Below are positions 1 to 5,279 of a DNA stretch of 6,686 nt, piece by piece. Position numbers and translations under genes: made by a program. How positions within the stretch are numbered: position 1 is the first letter of the stretch; each line of letters starts with the position of its first letter. The stretch is from Paracoccaceae bacterium (lineage in GTDB: Bacteria; Pseudomonadota; Alphaproteobacteria; Rhodobacterales; Rhodobacteraceae). The stretch is taken from NCBI GenBank assembly GCA_003551745.1, contig PUNI01000430.1, positions 1 to 6,686 of the forward strand, written 5' to 3'. The notes under the pieces were generated by a model. The model was given only the letters and a program-made list of their open reading frames with translations, was not told the DNA's origin and did not search any database.

Positions 1-565
1 CGGCCCGCTGCGCCAGCCGCTCGAGGCCTGCGAGCGTCAGCCGCTCAAGCACGATCACCTGGGCACGGCTGAGAAGTGCGGCGTTGAGCTCGAAGGAGGG
101 GTTCTCGGTGGTGGCCCCCACCAGGACGAGGGTGCCGTCCTCCATATGCGGCAGGAAGCCGTCCTGCTGGGCCTTGTTGAAGCGGTGGATCTCGTCGACG
201 AAGAGAAGCGTGCCCTGCCCCGCCTTGCGGCGCAGCCGGGCAGCCTCGAACACCTTTCGAAGATCGGCGACGCCGGTGAAGATCGCGCTGATCTGCACGA
301 AGGCGAGCCCGGTCTCGCCGGCCAGCAGCCGGGCGATGGTGGTCTTGCCCACACCGGGCGGGCCCCAGAGGATGAGCGAGGAGAGGCTGCCCGAGGCACG
401 CATGGCGCCCAGCGGGCCGTCGGGCGCGAGCACCGCCTCCTGCCCGATCACCTCCGCCAGCCGCGTCGGACGCAGCCGGTCGGCCAGCGGGCGGGGCGGG
501 GCCTCGGCGCTGCTGTCGGTGCCGGCCCCGGCTCGGCTTTCGTCACGGTCGAAGAGATCGGCCAT
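1..565 (-). CDS. rarA: Replication-associated recombination protein A, AAA+ ATPase (N-terminal 188 codons, cut by window edge)
   Basis: RarA (MgsA) is a cytoplasmic AAA+ ATPase of the clamp-loader/RuvB-like group that acts on DNA at stalled replication forks. The visible part begins MADLFD. It shows Walker [10 protein letters not shown] at residues 68-76, Walker [11 protein letters not shown] at about 120-129, sensor-1 ATTEN at 151-155, and an LLSRAQV arginine-finger region at 164-170. Family proteins are usually about 430-450 aa, so a little under half is present and the rest lies beyond position 1. The start at 565-563 matches the family N-terminus, but no convincing Shine-Dalgarno precedes it and a short inverted repeat abuts it. 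It lies downstream of rplQ, separated by about 300 nt of apparently decayed sequence. Family assignment is secure; the in vivo role comes from the family, not from this sequence. Confidence 0.95.
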   Translation of the reverse strand, partial: MADLFDRDESRAGAGTDSSAEAPPRPLADRLRPTRLAEVIGQEAVLAPDGPLGAMRASGSLSSLILWGPPGVGKTTIARLLAGETGLAFVQISAIFTGVADLRKVFEAARLRRKAGQGTLLFVDEIHRFNKAQQDGFLPHMEDGTLVLVGATTENPSFELNAALLSRAQVIVLERLTLAGLERLAQRA

Positions 566-583
566 GCCGGCAGGTTACCGGCA
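565..583 (-). repeat. Inverted repeat abutting the rarA start codon
   Basis: TGCCGG (565-570) and CCGGCA (578-583) form a perfect 6-bp stem around a 7-nt loop. The stem touches the first base of the rarA ATG and occupies the place where a Shine-Dalgarno would be expected. It could limit initiation, or it could be chance in GC-rich DNA. Confidence 0.35.
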
Positions 584-603
584 GGACGGGCGGCGACGCC
601 AGA

Positions 604-828
604 TCAGATCACGAACCGGGCCGCCAGCCGCTGGCCGGCACGCCGGATCTCCACCTGCCAGCGGCCCGGGGTGGCGCCTGCGGCACGGGCGGCTCGTGCG
701 AGGCAATGCCCACCGCGATCTGACTGGCCAGACGGAGCGTGACACGCGGCATCGCCCGCCCGTTGCCGGAACGCTCCACGTGGCGGCATGTGCTCGGACG
801 GGGCGGCCTTCAACCGCAGACGGAACAG
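604..828 (-). pseudogene. Probable decayed 3' end of a DegP-like trypsin/PDZ protease gene
   Basis: No intact gene is apparent here, but three segments read like the end of a periplasmic DegP/Do-family serine protease. FRLRLKAAP (825-799) resembles the strand closing a PDZ domain before a proline-rich linker. In the +1 frame, RVTLRLASQIAVGI (about 746-705) resembles the start of the following PDZ domain. Back in the first frame, GRWQVEIRRAGQRLAARF, followed by V-I-stop (stop 604-606), resembles the last beta strands of a terminal PDZ domain. The protease domain with its His-Asp-Ser triad is absent, and the pieces need at least two frame changes and a deletion. From memory, a trypsin-like peptidase gene stands between rplQ and rarA in many Rhodobacteraceae, which makes a relic plausible. 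The assignment is inference from short matches; the alternative is plain intergenic DNA. Confidence 0.45.
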
Positions 829-847
829 GCCCGCCAGGGGGCGGGCC
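828..847 (-). terminator. Hairpin terminator candidate downstream of rplQ
   Basis: GGCCCGCC (828-835) and GGCGGGCC (840-847) form a perfect 8-bp stem with a 4-nt loop, 24 nt past the rplQ stop. On the transcribed strand the stem is followed by TGTTCC, so there is no proper U-tract. Its place at the end of the ribosomal run fits a terminator or a 3'-end stabilising hairpin. Confidence 0.55.
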
Positions 848-871
848 CTCAGACGCGACGGGCGCGCCGCG

Positions 872-1291
872 CTATTCCTCGAGGGCCTCGACAGCCTCCT
901 CGCGGGCGCGGTCGGCCGCACCCTTGGCGGCAGGGTCGCGATCGACCAGCTCGATGATCGCCATCGGCGCCATGTCGCCATAGCGGAAGCCCGCCTTCAG
1001 AACGCGGGTATAGCCGCCGGCGCGCTCGGCATAGCGGGGGCCGAGCACATCGAAGAGCTTGGCGACATGGGCATCCTGCTTCAGCCGGGCGGCCGCCAGC
1101 CGCCGGGCGTGCAGGTCGCCACGCTTGGCCAGCGTGATCAGCTTCTCCACGATCGGGCGCAGTTCCTTGGCCTTGGGCAGGGTGGTCTTGATCTGCTCGT
1201 GCTCGATCAGGCTGCCGGCCATGTTGGCGAACAGCGCCTTGCGGTGCTCGTGGGTTCGGTTCAGGCGGCGATAGCCGCGGGCGTGACGCAT
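872..1291 (-). CDS. rplQ: 50S ribosomal protein L17
   Basis: L17 is a large-subunit protein near the exit-tunnel region. The 139-aa product starts [19 protein letters not shown], the conserved basic N-terminus of the family. It continues with the [16 protein letters not shown] segment at about residues 31-46 and the [24 protein letters not shown] block at about 92-115. It ends in an acidic, alanine-rich tail ([13 protein letters not shown]), which is common in alphaproteobacterial L17. A strong Shine-Dalgarno AAGGAGA (1304-1298) sits 6 nt before the ATG and supports this start. It is the last gene of the alpha operon, 109 nt after rpoA with a hairpin between them, and is followed by a terminator-like hairpin. 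Nothing is missing. Confidence 0.98.
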   Translation of the reverse strand: MRHARGYRRLNRTHEHRKALFANMAGSLIEHEQIKTTLPKAKELRPIVEKLITLAKRGDLHARRLAAARLKQDAHVAKLFDVLGPRYAERAGGYTRVLKAGFRYGDMAPMAIIELVDRDPAAKGAADRAREEAVEALEE

Positions 1292-1373
1292 GGTTGGTCT
1301 CCTTTCGGTCTTTCTGCTTTGTCCGGCGACGCCTGCGTCAGCGCCGCTCTCCTTGGGGCCGGATTGCCCGGGG

Positions 1374-1397
1374 TGCAGCGGGGCTCACCCCGCCGCA
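1374..1397 (-). repeat. Hairpin in the rpoA-rplQ gap
   Basis: GCGGGG (1378-1383) pairs with CCCCGC (1388-1393) around a CTCA loop. The stem is prolonged by TGC (1374-1376) with GCA (1395-1397) after one mismatch. It starts 3 nt past the rpoA stop. There is no U-tract on the transcribed strand, so an RNA-processing or 3'-stability element, or a weak attenuator, is more likely than full termination. Confidence 0.5.
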
Positions 1398-1400
1398 GGC

Positions 1401-2417
1401 TCAGAACTGGTCCTCGAAACGCTTGGCCAGATCCTCGATGTTCTCGGGCGGCCAGTCCTCGACGTCCATGCCCAGGTGCAGGCCCATCCCGGCCAGCACC
1501 TCCTTGATCTCGTTGAGCGACTTGCGGCCGAAGTTCGGAGTCCGCAGCATCTCCGCCTCGGTCTTCTGGATCAGATCGCCGATGTAGACGATGTTGTCGT
1601 TCTTCAGGCAGTTGGCCGAGCGCACCGACAACTCCAGCTCGTCGACCTTCTTCAGCAGGAGCGGGTTGAACTCCAGCCCCGAGTCGCCGTCGGCCTTGCC
1701 CGCGGCTTCAGGCTCGTCGAAGTTCACGAAGATCTGAAGCTGGTCCTGCAGGATGCGGGCGCCATAGGCCAGCGCGTCGTCCGGCCTGACGGTGCCATCG
1801 GTCTCGATCTTGAGGGTCAGCTTGTCGTAGTCGAGCACCTGGCCCTCACGGGTCGGCGTGACCTCATAGGCCACCCGCTTGACCGGCGAATAGATGGCGT
1901 CGATCGGGATCAGGCCGATGGGCGCATCCTCGGGGCGGTTCTTGTCGGCCGCGACATAGCCCTTCCCGGTGTTCACGGTCAGCTCCATGAAGAAGCTCGC
2001 GCCCTCGTCGAGATGGCAGATCACATGGTCGCGGTTGAGGATGTGGATGCCGGCCGTCTCGGTGATGTCACCGGCGGTGATGACACCGGGGCCCCGGGCC
2101 GAGACGCTGAGCCGCTTCGGCCCCTCCACGTCCATGCGGATCGCCACGCCCTTGAGGTTCAGCACGATGTCGGTCACGTCCTCGCGCACGCCGGCGACCG
2201 AGGAGAATTCGTGCAGCACGTTGTCGATCTGCACCGAGGTGATCGCGGCGCCCTGCAGCGACGACAGCAGCACCCGGCGCAACGAGTTGCCGAGCGTGAG
2301 CCCGAAGCCGCGCTCCAGCGGTTCGGCGATGGCGGTGGCCTGGCGCGCGGGGTCGTTGCCCGGCTTGACCTCGAGCTGCATCGGCTTGATGAGCTCCTGC
2401 CAGTTCTTGTGGATCAT
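1401..2417 (-). CDS. rpoA: DNA-directed RNA polymerase subunit alpha
   Basis: The alpha subunit dimerises to nucleate RNA polymerase assembly, and its C-terminal domain touches promoter UP elements and activators. The product is 338 aa. The N-terminal domain (about 1-234) holds the conserved [21 protein letters not shown] block at residues 32-52 and the [22 protein letters not shown] segment at about 158-179. A charged linker (about 235-249) joins it to the C-terminal domain, which contains [17 protein letters not shown] (266-282) and ends in [19 protein letters not shown]266 corresponds to the DNA-contacting R265 of E. coli. I chose the ATG at 2417-2415 (MIHKNW) over one at 2432 because GGAGG (2430-2426) is well spaced only for the shorter form. 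It is preceded by a terminator-like hairpin, so it may have its own promoter or be set below rpsM-rpsK in expression. Complete and conventional. Confidence 0.98.
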   Translation of the reverse strand: MIHKNWQELIKPMQLEVKPGNDPARQATAIAEPLERGFGLTLGNSLRRVLLSSLQGAAITSVQIDNVLHEFSSVAGVREDVTDIVLNLKGVAIRMDVEGPKRLSVSARGPGVITAGDITETAGIHILNRDHVICHLDEGASFFMELTVNTGKGYVAADKNRPEDAPIGLIPIDAIYSPVKRVAYEVTPTREGQVLDYDKLTLKIETDGTVRPDDALAYGARILQDQLQIFVNFDEPEAAGKADGDSGLEFNPLLLKKVDELELSVRSANCLKNDNIVYIGDLIQKTEAEMLRTPNFGRKSLNEIKEVLAGMGLHLGMDVEDWPPENIEDLAKRFEDQF

Positions 2418-2449
2418 GCGTGTCGCCTCCATTCCTGCCCGCTGCCCAT

Positions 2450-2466
2450 GTCCGAAAGCGGCGGAC
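2450..2466 (-). repeat. Small hairpin in the rpoA leader
   Basis: GTCCG (2450-2454) and CGGAC (2462-2466) can pair around a 7-nt loop, between the terminator-like hairpin and the rpoA Shine-Dalgarno. It is short and only weakly supported; it could be part of an rpoA leader structure. Confidence 0.3.
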
Positions 2467-2485
2467 GCCCGAGGATCGTTGTGAC

Positions 2486-2520
2486 AAAAGCCGCGCCGCG
2501 CGACGGGCGCGCGGCGGGCT
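2486..2520 (-). terminator. Intrinsic-terminator-like hairpin between rpsK and rpoA
   Basis: CGCCGCGCG (2494-2502) and CGCGCGGCG (2508-2516) form a perfect 9-bp stem around ACGGG. AGCC (2489-2492) with GGCT (2517-2520) extends it to 13 bp with one bulged G. On the transcribed strand the stem runs straight into TTTTG (2489-2485). It lies 16 nt past the rpsK stop. The shape is that of a rho-independent terminator or attenuator inside the operon; whether it terminates fully cannot be read from sequence. Confidence 0.65.
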
Positions 2521-2535
2521 GCGTTGGTCGTGGCG

Positions 2536-2925
2536 TCAGACCCTGCGCCGTTTCGGCGGGCGGCAACCGTTGTGGGCGATCGGCGTCACGTCACGGATGG
2601 CGGTGATGTTGAAGCCCACCGCGGCCAGCGCGCGCAGGGCGCTCTCGCGGCCGGAGCCGGGGCCCTGCACCTCCACTTCCAGGGTGCGCACCCCGTGTTC
2701 CTGCGCCTTCTTGCCGGCATCCTCGGCAGCGAGCTGCGCCGCATAGGGCGTCGACTTCCGCGAGCCCTTGAAGCCCATCGTGCCGGCCGAGGACCAGGCG
2801 ATGGCGTTGCCCTGCACGTCGGAGATCAGGATCTTGGTGTTGTTGAACGAAGAGTTCACATGCGCCACCCCGGCGGCGATGTTCTTGCGTTCCTTGCGCT
2901 TGATGCGGGTCTTGTCGCGTGCCAT
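2536..2925 (-). CDS. rpsK: 30S ribosomal protein S11
   Basis: S11 is a small-subunit platform protein that helps form the mRNA exit and Shine-Dalgarno binding region. The 129-aa product opens with a basic tail ([19 protein letters not shown]). It continues with [20 protein letters not shown] (about 21-40), [21 protein letters not shown] (about 44-64), the [13 protein letters not shown] loop (about 88-100) and the hallmark C-terminus [12 protein letters not shown]. The HNG tripeptide matches the site where E. coli S11 forms isoaspartate. Its ATG lies 11 nt after the rpsM stop, with AAGGGGCAGG overlapping that stop, so the pair are probably translationally coupled. A strong hairpin follows the gene. 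Length and motifs are normal. Confidence 0.98.
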   Translation of the reverse strand: MARDKTRIKRKERKNIAAGVAHVNSSFNNTKILISDVQGNAIAWSSAGTMGFKGSRKSTPYAAQLAAEDAGKKAQEHGVRTLEVEVQGPGSGRESALRALAAVGFNITAIRDVTPIAHNGCRPPKRRRV

Positions 2926-2936
2926 GTGCCTGCCCC

Positions 2937-3305
2937 TTACTTCTTCTTGCCGGCGATGGGTTTTGCCGGGCCCTTTCGGGTGCGGGCGTTGGTGTGGGTG
3001 CGCTGGCCGCGCACCGGCAGGCCGCGGCGATGGCGCAGCCCGCGGTACGAGCCGAGGTCCATCATCCGCTTGATGTTCATCTGCACCTCGCGGCGCAGGT
3101 CGCCCTCGACGGTGAAGTTGGCGTCGATATGTTCGCGGATGGCCAGCACCTCGGCGTCGGAGAGCTCGTTGACGCGGCGGTTGGGGGCGATGCCGACGCT
3201 GTCGCAGATCTGCGAGGCGGCCGATTGCCCGATGCCGTGGATATAGGTCAGCGCGATGGGCACGCGCTTGCCCGTGGGAATGTTGACGCCGGCGATTCGT
3301 GCCAA
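2937..3305 (-). CDS. rpsM: 30S ribosomal protein S13 (TTG start)
   Basis: S13 sits at the top of the 30S head and contacts L5 and tRNA through its C-terminal tail. The 122-aa product shows the family N-terminus [18 protein letters not shown], the helix-two-turn-helix core [19 protein letters not shown] (about 21-39), [18 protein letters not shown] (about 87-104) and a lysine-rich end KPIAGKKK. The conserved second residue is Ala, directly preceded by TTG (3305-3303), with AAAAGGAA about 7 nt upstream. No ATG or GTG lies at the right place, so TTG is the likely start. An in-frame ATG at 3419 would add 38 unconserved residues through the leader and is rejected. It begins the alpha-operon segment, behind a probable internal promoter and a leader hairpin. 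TTG initiation is uncommon for a ribosomal protein. Confidence 0.95.
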   Translation of the reverse strand: MARIAGVNIPTGKRVPIALTYIHGIGQSAASQICDSVGIAPNRRVNELSDAEVLAIREHIDANFTVEGDLRREVQMNIKRMMDLGSYRGLRHRRGLPVRGQRTHTNARTRKGPAKPIAGKKK

Positions 3306-3320
3306 GATTACGTTCCTTTT

Positions 3321-3359
3321 CGTTGCGGTTCCGTAGCGCCAGAACCTTTTTTCACAACG
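3321..3359 (-). promoter_or_regulatory. Leader hairpin of rpsM, abutting the Shine-Dalgarno
   Basis: On the transcript, CGUUG (3359-3355) can pair with CAACG (3325-3321), and inside it GGUUC (3346-3342) pairs with GAACC (3331-3327), leaving an A-rich internal loop (six As, 3352-3347) and a 10-nt apical loop. The AAAAGGAA Shine-Dalgarno follows immediately. The position suggests control of rpsM translation, comparable in place to the ribosomal-protein-binding leader of the E. coli alpha operon. No sequence likeness to that leader is claimed. Confidence 0.45.
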
Positions 3360-3403
3360 CAGGGCCCGCGGCCGCGAAGCCGGGAGCGTCGATGCGCCCG
3401 CGA

Positions 3404-3418
3404 TGCGCGATTCGCGCA
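3404..3418. repeat. Perfect 15-bp palindrome in the adk-rpsM gap
   Basis: TGCGCGA (3404-3410) and TCGCGCA (3412-3418) are perfect inverted copies around a single central base. It begins 2 nt downstream of a TTGACA hexamer on the minus strand, so it would fall in the -35/-10 spacer, where an operator could act. GC-rich background makes chance possible. Confidence 0.4.
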
Positions 3419-3420
3419 CC

Positions 3421-3426
3421 TGTCAA
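3421..3426 (-). promoter_or_regulatory. Candidate -35 element (TTGACA) of an rpsM promoter
   Basis: This is a perfect sigma-70-type -35 hexamer 115 nt upstream of the rpsM start codon. At 16-17 bp spacing the sequence is ATCGCG/TCGCGG, a poor -10. Alphaproteobacterial housekeeping promoters often have a strong -35 with a degenerate -10, so it is only a candidate for an internal promoter driving rpsM-rpsK-rpoA-rplQ. Confidence 0.45.
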
Positions 3427-3447
3427 GGCGAATCTCATGCGAGAGCG

Positions 3448-3453
3448 TGTCAA
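3448..3453 (-). promoter_or_regulatory. Second candidate -35 element (TTGACA) overlapping the adk-remnant stop codon
   Basis: A second perfect TTGACA lies 27 bp upstream of the first on the minus strand. Its TGA is the stop codon of the adk remnant. No good -10 is seen 16-18 bp downstream. Two exact hexamers so close together in a GC-rich gap is a suggestive arrangement. Confidence 0.4.
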
Positions 3454-3734
3454 TAGGGTCTGTCGCGGTTGCCGTCAAGCGCGAACGCGTCCGGCAACAC
3501 CGCCGTGATCGCGGTGGCCACATGGTCGATTCCGGCCAGCCCGTCGACCCGGCGCAAGAGCCCCTTGGCGTGGTAGCAGCCGACCATCTCGCTGCCCGAT
3601 GCCTGCGCGGCCTGCAGCATGTCGCCCGTCGACAGCTGCACCATCGCCCGCTCGGCCACCAGCCGCCGCGCCTGGGTACCCTTGCCCGCCCCCGGCGGCC
3701 CGAGCAGAACGATACTGACCGGAGCCTCGCCCAT
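3450..3734 (-). pseudogene. adk: Adenylate kinase with a large in-frame internal deletion (94-codon remnant)
   Basis: Adenylate kinase interconverts ATP+AMP and 2 ADP in the cytoplasm and is normally about 215 aa. This ORF has only 94 codons. Residues 8-50 match the Adk N-terminus: P-loop [10 protein letters not shown] at 12-21 with K18, then QLSTGDML at 33-40 and QASGSEM at 44-50. At about residue 51 it jumps to the Adk C-terminus, [18 protein letters not shown] (53-70) and VATAITAVL (72-80), then about 14 extra residues. By comparison with E. coli Adk, roughly residues 47-180 are missing: the NMP-binding region, DGFPRT, the LID and the catalytic arginines. The AMP-contacting Arg after STGDML is Gln (Q41), and the usual first Tyr of the YYHAKG motif is Cys (C53). 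It cannot be an active kinase. The frame is open throughout, so a small protein could still be made, but no good Shine-Dalgarno precedes the ATG. It keeps its normal place between secY (51 nt upstream) and rpsM. Confidence 0.88.
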
Positions 3735-3769
3735 GCCCGCAGGCTTCGCCAGCGCTCTGTGGTTCCGTG

Positions 3770-3790
3770 GCCCGTCAGCCGCCCGTCAGC
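3770..3790. repeat. Tandem 10-bp direct repeat (11-bp period) spanning the secY stop codon
   Basis: GCCCGTCAGC occurs at 3770-3779 and again at 3781-3790, with one base between. The secY stop (3788-3786) lies in the second copy. The first copy holds another TGA out of frame. It looks like a small tandem duplication at the gene end, next to the degraded adk. Confidence 0.6.
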
Positions 3791-5153
3791 GGCGGGACGG
3801 CGCGCCCCGCGGCTTGGTCGGGCCACGCCTGCGGCCCCGCAGCTGGGATTTCTCCAGTAGGCCCTCGTACTGATGCGCCAGAAGATGCGACTGCACCTGA
3901 CTGATCGTGTCCATCACAACGACCACGACGATCAGCACCGAGGTGCCACCGAAGTAGAAGGGGATCGCCAGCTGCGCGCGCAGCACCTCCGGCAGCAGAC
4001 AGACGGCCGCCAGATAGGCCGCACCGACGGTGACGATCCGCGTCACCACATAGTCGAGGTATTCCTCGGTGCGTTTGCCGGGCCGGATGCCGGGGATAAA
4101 GCCGTTCTGGTTCTTGAGGTTCTCGGCCACGTCCTCGGTCTTGAACGACACGTTCTGGGTGTAGAAGAACGTGAAGAAGACGATCATCGCGGTGAAGAAC
4201 AGCAGGTAGGCCGGCTGCCCGGGCCCGAAATAGGCGAGGATCGTCGACATCCACGGCCCCGCGGCCTGACCCGAGAAGGTCGAGACCGTCACCGGCAGCA
4301 GCAGGAGCGAAGAGGCGAAGATCGCCGGGATCACGCCCGCCGGGTTGACCTTGATCGGCAGATGCGAGGAGCCGCCGTCATAGACCTTCATGCCCACCTG
4401 GCGGCGCGGATACTGGATCGTGATCTTTCGCAGCGCTCGCTCCATGAACACCACGAAGGCGATCACCAGGACCACCAGCACCATGACCCCGATGATCACC
4501 GCCGGGCTCAGCGCGCCCGTGCGCCCCTGGCTGAAGAACTGGGCCAGTGCCGACGGGATCTCGGCGATGATGCCGACGAAGATGATCAGCGAGATGCCGT
4601 TGCCGATGCCGCGGGCGGTGATCTGCTCGCCGATCCACATCAGCATCATGGTTCCGCCAACCAGCGTGATGACGCAGGCGATGCGGAAGAACCAGCCGGG
4701 GTCGGTGACGAGCTCGCCTGCCTCGAGACTGACCGCAAGGCCATAAGCCTGGAAGGTCGCCAGCAACACGGTGCCGTAGCGCGTGTACTGGTTGAGACGC
4801 TTGCGCCCCTGCTCGCCTTCCTTCTTCAGCTGCTGGAGCGAGGGCACCATGGCAGCCAGCAGCTGCACGATGATCGCCGCCGAGATGTACGGCATGATGC
4901 CCAGCGCGAAGATGCCCATCCGGCTGATCGCGCCGCCGGTGAACATGTTGAGCATGCCCCCGATGCCCGTGGCGGCCTCGTCCATGAACTCGCGCAGCGC
5001 GATGCCGTCGATCCCCGGCACCGGGATGTAGGTGCCGATCCGGTAGACGATGAGCATGCCGAGCGCGAAGAAGATCCGCCTGCGCAGATCGGTTGCCTTC
5101 ACCAGGGCGGCCCAGCTCGTGTTGGCCGCCATCTGCTCCGCTGCTGATGCCAT
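3786..5153 (-). CDS. secY: Preprotein translocase subunit SecY
   Basis: SecY forms the protein-conducting channel in the inner membrane with SecE and SecG. The 455-aa product has the expected ten hydrophobic segments, at roughly 26-45, 75-101, 123-143, 155-175, 184-206, 217-238, 272-292, 311-334, 369-390 and 400-420. Recognisable motifs are YIPVPGID (42-49), the plug region GIGGMLNMFTGGAISRMGIF (63-82), QYTRYGTV (122-129), GEQITARGIGNGISLIIF (175-192), YPRRQVGMKVY (248-258), KVNPAGVIPAIFASS (268-282), KNQNGFIPGIRPGKRTEEYL (347-366) and the cytoplasmic tail HQYEGLLEKSQL (427-438). The tail after 438 is Arg-rich, as in relatives. The chosen ATG gives the conserved MASAAEQMAAN start; M8 is an alternative. 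The sequence before the start is (GAGC)x3, an imperfect Shine-Dalgarno. A 131-nt hairpin-rich leader separates it from rplO. Complete and conventional. Confidence 0.98.
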   Translation of the reverse strand: MASAAEQMAANTSWAALVKATDLRRRIFFALGMLIVYRIGTYIPVPGIDGIALREFMDEAATGIGGMLNMFTGGAISRMGIFALGIMPYISAAIIVQLLAAMVPSLQQLKKEGEQGRKRLNQYTRYGTVLLATFQAYGLAVSLEAGELVTDPGWFFRIACVITLVGGTMMLMWIGEQITARGIGNGISLIIFVGIIAEIPSALAQFFSQGRTGALSPAVIIGVMVLVVLVIAFVVFMERALRKITIQYPRRQVGMKVYDGGSSHLPIKVNPAGVIPAIFASSLLLLPVTVSTFSGQAAGPWMSTILAYFGPGQPAYLLFFTAMIVFFTFFYTQNVSFKTEDVAENLKNQNGFIPGIRPGKRTEEYLDYVVTRIVTVGAAYLAAVCLLPEVLRAQLAIPFYFGGTSVLIVVVVVMDTISQVQSHLLAHQYEGLLEKSQLRGRRRGPTKPRGAPSRR

Positions 5154-5167
5154 GCGCTCGCTCGCTC
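5154..5167 (-). repeat. GAGC tetranucleotide repeat at the secY ribosome-binding position
   Basis: On the coding strand GAGC occurs three times in a row, followed by GC and the secY ATG. It replaces a canonical GGAG-type site; the GAGCGAG part could serve as a weak Shine-Dalgarno. Confidence 0.4.
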
Positions 5168-5174
5168 AATGCTA

Positions 5175-5206
5175 GCGCCGCCGAGCCGGTCTCCGGTCGG
5201 CGGCGC
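5175..5206 (-). promoter_or_regulatory. Strong hairpin in the secY leader
   Basis: GCGCCGCCGA (5175-5184) and TCGGCGGCGC (5197-5206) are perfect inverted copies. Inside, CCGG (5186-5189) pairs with CCGG (5193-5196) around a TCT loop, with one bulged base at 5185, giving a 14-bp stem. It lies 21 nt upstream of the secY ATG and has no U-tract. It could be an attenuator, a ribosomal-protein-binding leader or an RNase III site. Confidence 0.6.
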
Positions 5207-5229
5207 GGGAAACCTGTTCGGGGGATGTA

Positions 5230-5247
5230 GGCGGCGCGGAGGCCGCC
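5230..5247 (-). promoter_or_regulatory. Middle hairpin of the rplO-secY gap
   Basis: GGCGGC (5230-5235) and GCCGCC (5242-5247) form a perfect 6-bp stem with a 6-nt loop. It is the second of three stems in this 131-nt gap and is weak evidence on its own. Confidence 0.4.
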
Positions 5248-5260
5248 CACAACCGTCTTT

Positions 5261-5279
5261 CGGGCGAAGGGGTCGCCCG
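5261..5279 (-). terminator. Hairpin immediately after rplO
   Basis: CGGGCGA (5261-5267) and TCGCCCG (5273-5279) form a perfect 7-bp stem around AGGGG, 5 nt past the rplO stop. AAAGACGG follows on the transcribed strand rather than a U-run, so it is a poor intrinsic terminator. It may act as a partial terminator or as a 3'-end stabiliser after processing. Confidence 0.45.

Noticed and set aside
604..981. A 125-codon minus-strand ORF overlapping the end of rplQ
   Set aside because: Its first part is an out-of-frame reading of rplQ. Only its last portion (below about 828) is of interest, as part of the protease relic.
84..983. A 299-codon plus-strand ORF covering the rarA start and the rplQ end
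   Set aside because: It lies opposite rarA and rplQ, has no recognisable domain, and stays open only because of high GC content.
1401..2432. Longer RpoA starting at the ATG at 2432
   Set aside because: The five extra residues contain the GGAGG Shine-Dalgarno of the inner start, and RpoA of relatives begins MIHKNW.
1290..2606. A 438-codon plus-strand ORF opposite rpoA
   Set aside because: It is antisense to a clearly conserved rpoA, has His/Asp/Leu/Val-rich low-information composition typical of a GC-rich antisense frame, and shows no family motif.
3327..3352. A plus-strand rho-independent terminator (GGTTC...GAACC followed by six Ts)
   Set aside because: No plus-strand gene feeds into it. 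The same repeat is better explained as the minus-strand rpsM leader stem.
2937..3419. Longer S13 starting at the ATG at 3419
   Set aside because: The extra 38 residues match nothing in S13 and run through the leader hairpin; the TTG at 3305 has a Shine-Dalgarno and the conserved N-terminus.
3450..3734. Reading the adk remnant as a different small P-loop kinase family
   Set aside because: Both ends match Adk specifically (QLSTGDML and [12 protein letters not shown]) and the locus is the adk slot, so a deleted Adk is the simpler explanation.
3873..5147. A 424-codon plus-strand ORF opposite secY
   Set aside because: Its composition (runs of H, D, R, Q) mirrors the complement of the hydrophobic SecY codons. 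SecY itself is full length and conserved.
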